Shown here: positions 6,745-7,982 of the stretch, piece by piece
Numbering within the stretch: position 1 is the stretch's first letter
How the letters are laid out: each line of letters opens with the position of its first letter
Assembly (NCBI GenBank): GCA_003545125.1
Contig: DQCI01000341.1
Span: forward strand, 1,899 to 9,880
DNA length: 7,982 bases
Reading direction: 5' to 3'
From: Paracoccaceae bacterium
Lineage (GTDB): Bacteria > Pseudomonadota > Alphaproteobacteria > Rhodobacterales > Rhodobacteraceae
Notes under the pieces: model-generated
What the model saw: the letters and a program-made list of their open reading frames with translations, nothing else
Database searches by the model: none
Told to the model about the DNA's origin: nothing
Translations under genes and position numbers: made by a program

Positions 6745-7798
6745 GCTCAAAGGCGTCAGCAAGCGTTTCGGCAAGGTGGAAGTTATCACCGATGTCGACC
6801 TCTCGATCCACGAAGGCGAGTTCCTGGTCCTCGTCGGCCCGTCGGGATGCGGCAAATCAACACTTCTGCGGATGATTTCCGGGCTGGAAACAATCTCCGC
6901 CGGGGATCTCTTCATCGGCGGCAAACAGGTCAACGACGTGCCAGCGCGAGACCGCGGAATCTCGATGGTGTTCCAGTCCTACGCGCTCTATCCGCACATG
7001 ACGAGCGCCCAGAACATGAGCTTTGCCTTGCGGCTTGCAGGCAAGACGCCCGACCAGCAGTCGAAACGCATCGCGCCGGCCGCGGGTGTGCTCGGCCTTG
7101 GCGACTACCTCGACCGATATCCGCGCGAGCTGTCCGGAGGCCAGCGTCAGCGGGTCGCAATGGGCCGTGCCATCGTGCGCGAGCCGGACGTGTTCCTGTT
7201 TGACGAGCCGCTGTCGAACCTCGATGCAAAACTGCGCGTCCGCATGCGTGCCGAACTGAAAGAACTGCACCAGAAACTCAAAACCACCACGGTCTATGTC
7301 ACCCACGACCAGGTCGAGGCAATGACGCTGGCCGACCGTATTGTGGTTCTGCGCGATGGCATAATCGAACAGATCGGTGCGCCGCTGGAACTCTATGACA
7401 AGCCTGTGAACCGCTTCGTTGGGTCCTTCCTCGGCTCGCCGGCGATGAACTTCTTTGACCTCTCGGTCGATCCTGAGGCGCCGGACCAGGCAACCTTTGC
7501 CGACGGCGACACGCTGAAACTGCCGCGGCCTCTGGACGGGCAGCCCCGCGTCACAGTGGGGATCCGGCCCGAAGCACTGGAATTGGTGCCCGAGGGGACG
7601 CCGAACGCGGTTTCCGCCAAGGTCGTGGTGATCGAGCCGACCGGAGCGGAGACCGAGCTGTTCATGCGCAAGGGTGAGACCCAAATCATCGCCAGTTTCC
7701 GCGAACGCCTGGATGTCCGTCCGGGCGATACCGTGCATCTCGGCGCCGATCCCGCGAAGTACCATCTCTTCGACAGCACCACGGAAATGGCGATCTGA
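6731..7798 (+). CDS. Sugar ABC transporter ATP-binding protein, MalK/UgpC type
   Basis: A 355-residue cytoplasmic ATPase that powers the importer. All nucleotide-binding motifs are intact: Walker A GPSGCGKST (36-44), Q-loop Q82 (VFQSYALYPHMT), signature LSGGQ (134-138), Walker B VFLFDEP (154-160, with D158 and E159), D-loop SNLD (162-165) and switch histidine H192 (VTHDQVEAM). The NPVNRFVGSFLGSPAMNF-like linker (here KPVNRFVGSFLGSPAMNFF) leads into a C-terminal TOBE domain of about 120 residues (VTVGIRPEAL and onward), typical of the MalK/UgpC class. It overlaps the DUF4432 gene by 14 bp and is the last gene of the operon, separated from the permeases by the two enzyme genes. The TOBE tail can carry regulatory contacts in MalK, but nothing here shows that. 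Confidence 0.95.
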   Translation: MATVELKGVSKRFGKVEVITDVDLSIHEGEFLVLVGPSGCGKSTLLRMISGLETISAGDLFIGGKQVNDVPARDRGISMVFQSYALYPHMTSAQNMSFALRLAGKTPDQQSKRIAPAAGVLGLGDYLDRYPRELSGGQRQRVAMGRAIVREPDVFLFDEPLSNLDAKLRVRMRAELKELHQKLKTTTVYVTHDQVEAMTLADRIVVLRDGIIEQIGAPLELYDKPVNRFVGSFLGSPAMNFFDLSVDPEAPDQATFADGDTLKLPRPLDGQPRVTVGIRPEALELVPEGTPNAVSAKVVVIEPTGAETELFMRKGETQIIASFRERLDVRPGDTVHLGADPAKYHLFDSTTEMAI

Positions 7799-7820
7799 CC
7801 GGGCCACGACATCGAACCTG

Positions 7821-7934
7821 AAGCGTTTCGCGATTGACTTGAGACACAAGTTGATTTCGAAACGCCCACAACATCAATAGGTTCTGCGCGTTTCCCGACA
7901 AACCAGTGATTCAGTTTTTTTTAGCGAAACGCTT
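7821..7934. repeat. Repeated GCGTTTCG / CGAAACGC motif in the 3' intergenic region
   Basis: AAGCGTTTCGC (7821-7831) recurs as its exact inverse GCGAAACGCTT (7924-7934). CGAAACGC also occurs at 7858-7865, and a 7-of-8 version, GCGTTTCC, at 7888-7895. Two of the cores have the AA[AG]CG[CT]TT form seen in many LacI-family operators, so the stretch may be the control region of a gene beyond the window. An 8-T run (7915-7922) precedes the last copy. In the 184 nt from 7799 to the window end I see no gene and no convincing -35/-10 pair. Confidence 0.45.
7823..7865 (+). terminator. Long hairpin downstream of the operon, possible 3' end structure
   Basis: Beginning 25 nt after the ATPase stop, GCGTTTCG (7823-7830) pairs with CGAAACGC (7858-7865). 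After one C-T mismatch, positions 7832-7841 pair with 7847-7856 (seven Watson-Crick pairs and three G-T pairs), leaving a 5-nt AGACA loop. That is 18 pairs in 19 positions. No T-run follows, so it is not a textbook intrinsic terminator. It could protect the 3' end of the message, or the arms could be protein-binding sites instead. Confidence 0.45.
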
Positions 7935-7982
7935 TAACGAAAGAAGAACGCGCTGCTCCTGACCTGCCACGGGATATTTCCT

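Noticed and set aside
5527..6933. Minus-strand open frame of 468 codons opposite the DUF4432 gene.
   Set aside because: It is opposite overlapping, well-supported plus-strand genes, with low-complexity composition and no family resemblance.
7834..7879. TTGACT (7834-7839) and TTGATT (7851-7856) as -35 boxes of a downstream promoter.
   Set aside because: No acceptable -10 hexamer occurs at 16-18 nt spacing from either one, and both lie inside the hairpin.
7882..7922. Possible intrinsic terminator ending in the 8-T run at 7915-7922.
   Set aside because: The only stems before the T-run are about 4 bp and A/T-rich (AAAC/GTTT); not convincing.
1..7982. Searched for CRISPR arrays, tRNA or rRNA genes, insertion sequences, phage genes, toxin-antitoxin or defence systems.
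   Set aside because: No spaced direct repeats, tRNA-like cloverleafs, transposase or integrase sequences, or defence domains were seen; the window is a compact metabolic operon.

Overview
This window looks like part of the chromosome or a large replicon of a GC-rich alphaproteobacterium of the Rhodobacterales/Rhizobiales type. The basis is codon use rich in G/C third positions, a LysR-type regulator placed next to a CUT1-class sugar importer, and protein sequences of a familiar alphaproteobacterial style. No species can be named from the sequence alone.

Layout: a LysR-family regulator (30-950), then a 126-nt gap, then six same-strand genes that read as one operon. These are a periplasmic solute-binding protein (1077-2426), two MalF/MalG-type permeases (2484-3359 and 3356-4186), a Cys-type sulfatase-superfamily hydrolase (4196-5725), a DUF4432 galactose-mutarotase-fold protein (5722-6744) and a MalK/UgpC-type ATPase with a TOBE tail (6731-7798). 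After the binding-protein gene the junctions are 4-bp overlaps (twice), a 9-nt gap and a 14-bp overlap, so translation is probably coupled. The last 184 nt (7799-7982) hold no gene I can support, but they carry a long hairpin and repeated GCGTTTCG/CGAAACGC motifs.

How the genes may work together (inference): the binding protein and ABC importer bring in a substrate that carries an ester (a sulfate, or possibly a phosphonate or phosphodiester, group). The sulfatase has no signal peptide, so it should act after import in the cytoplasm. The DUF4432 protein would then handle the sugar moiety, for example as a mutarotase or isomerase. The LysR regulator probably controls the operon through a perfect 8-bp inverted repeat with T-N11-A geometry, located directly after its own stop codon. 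No sulfatase-maturation enzyme and no downstream sugar catabolic enzymes (kinase, dehydrogenase, aldolase, glycosidase) lie in the window.

The points most worth following up are this apparent import-then-hydrolyse module, the LysR box, a GC-rich hairpin between the binding-protein and permease genes, and the mutually exclusive pairings possible in the 3' intergenic region.
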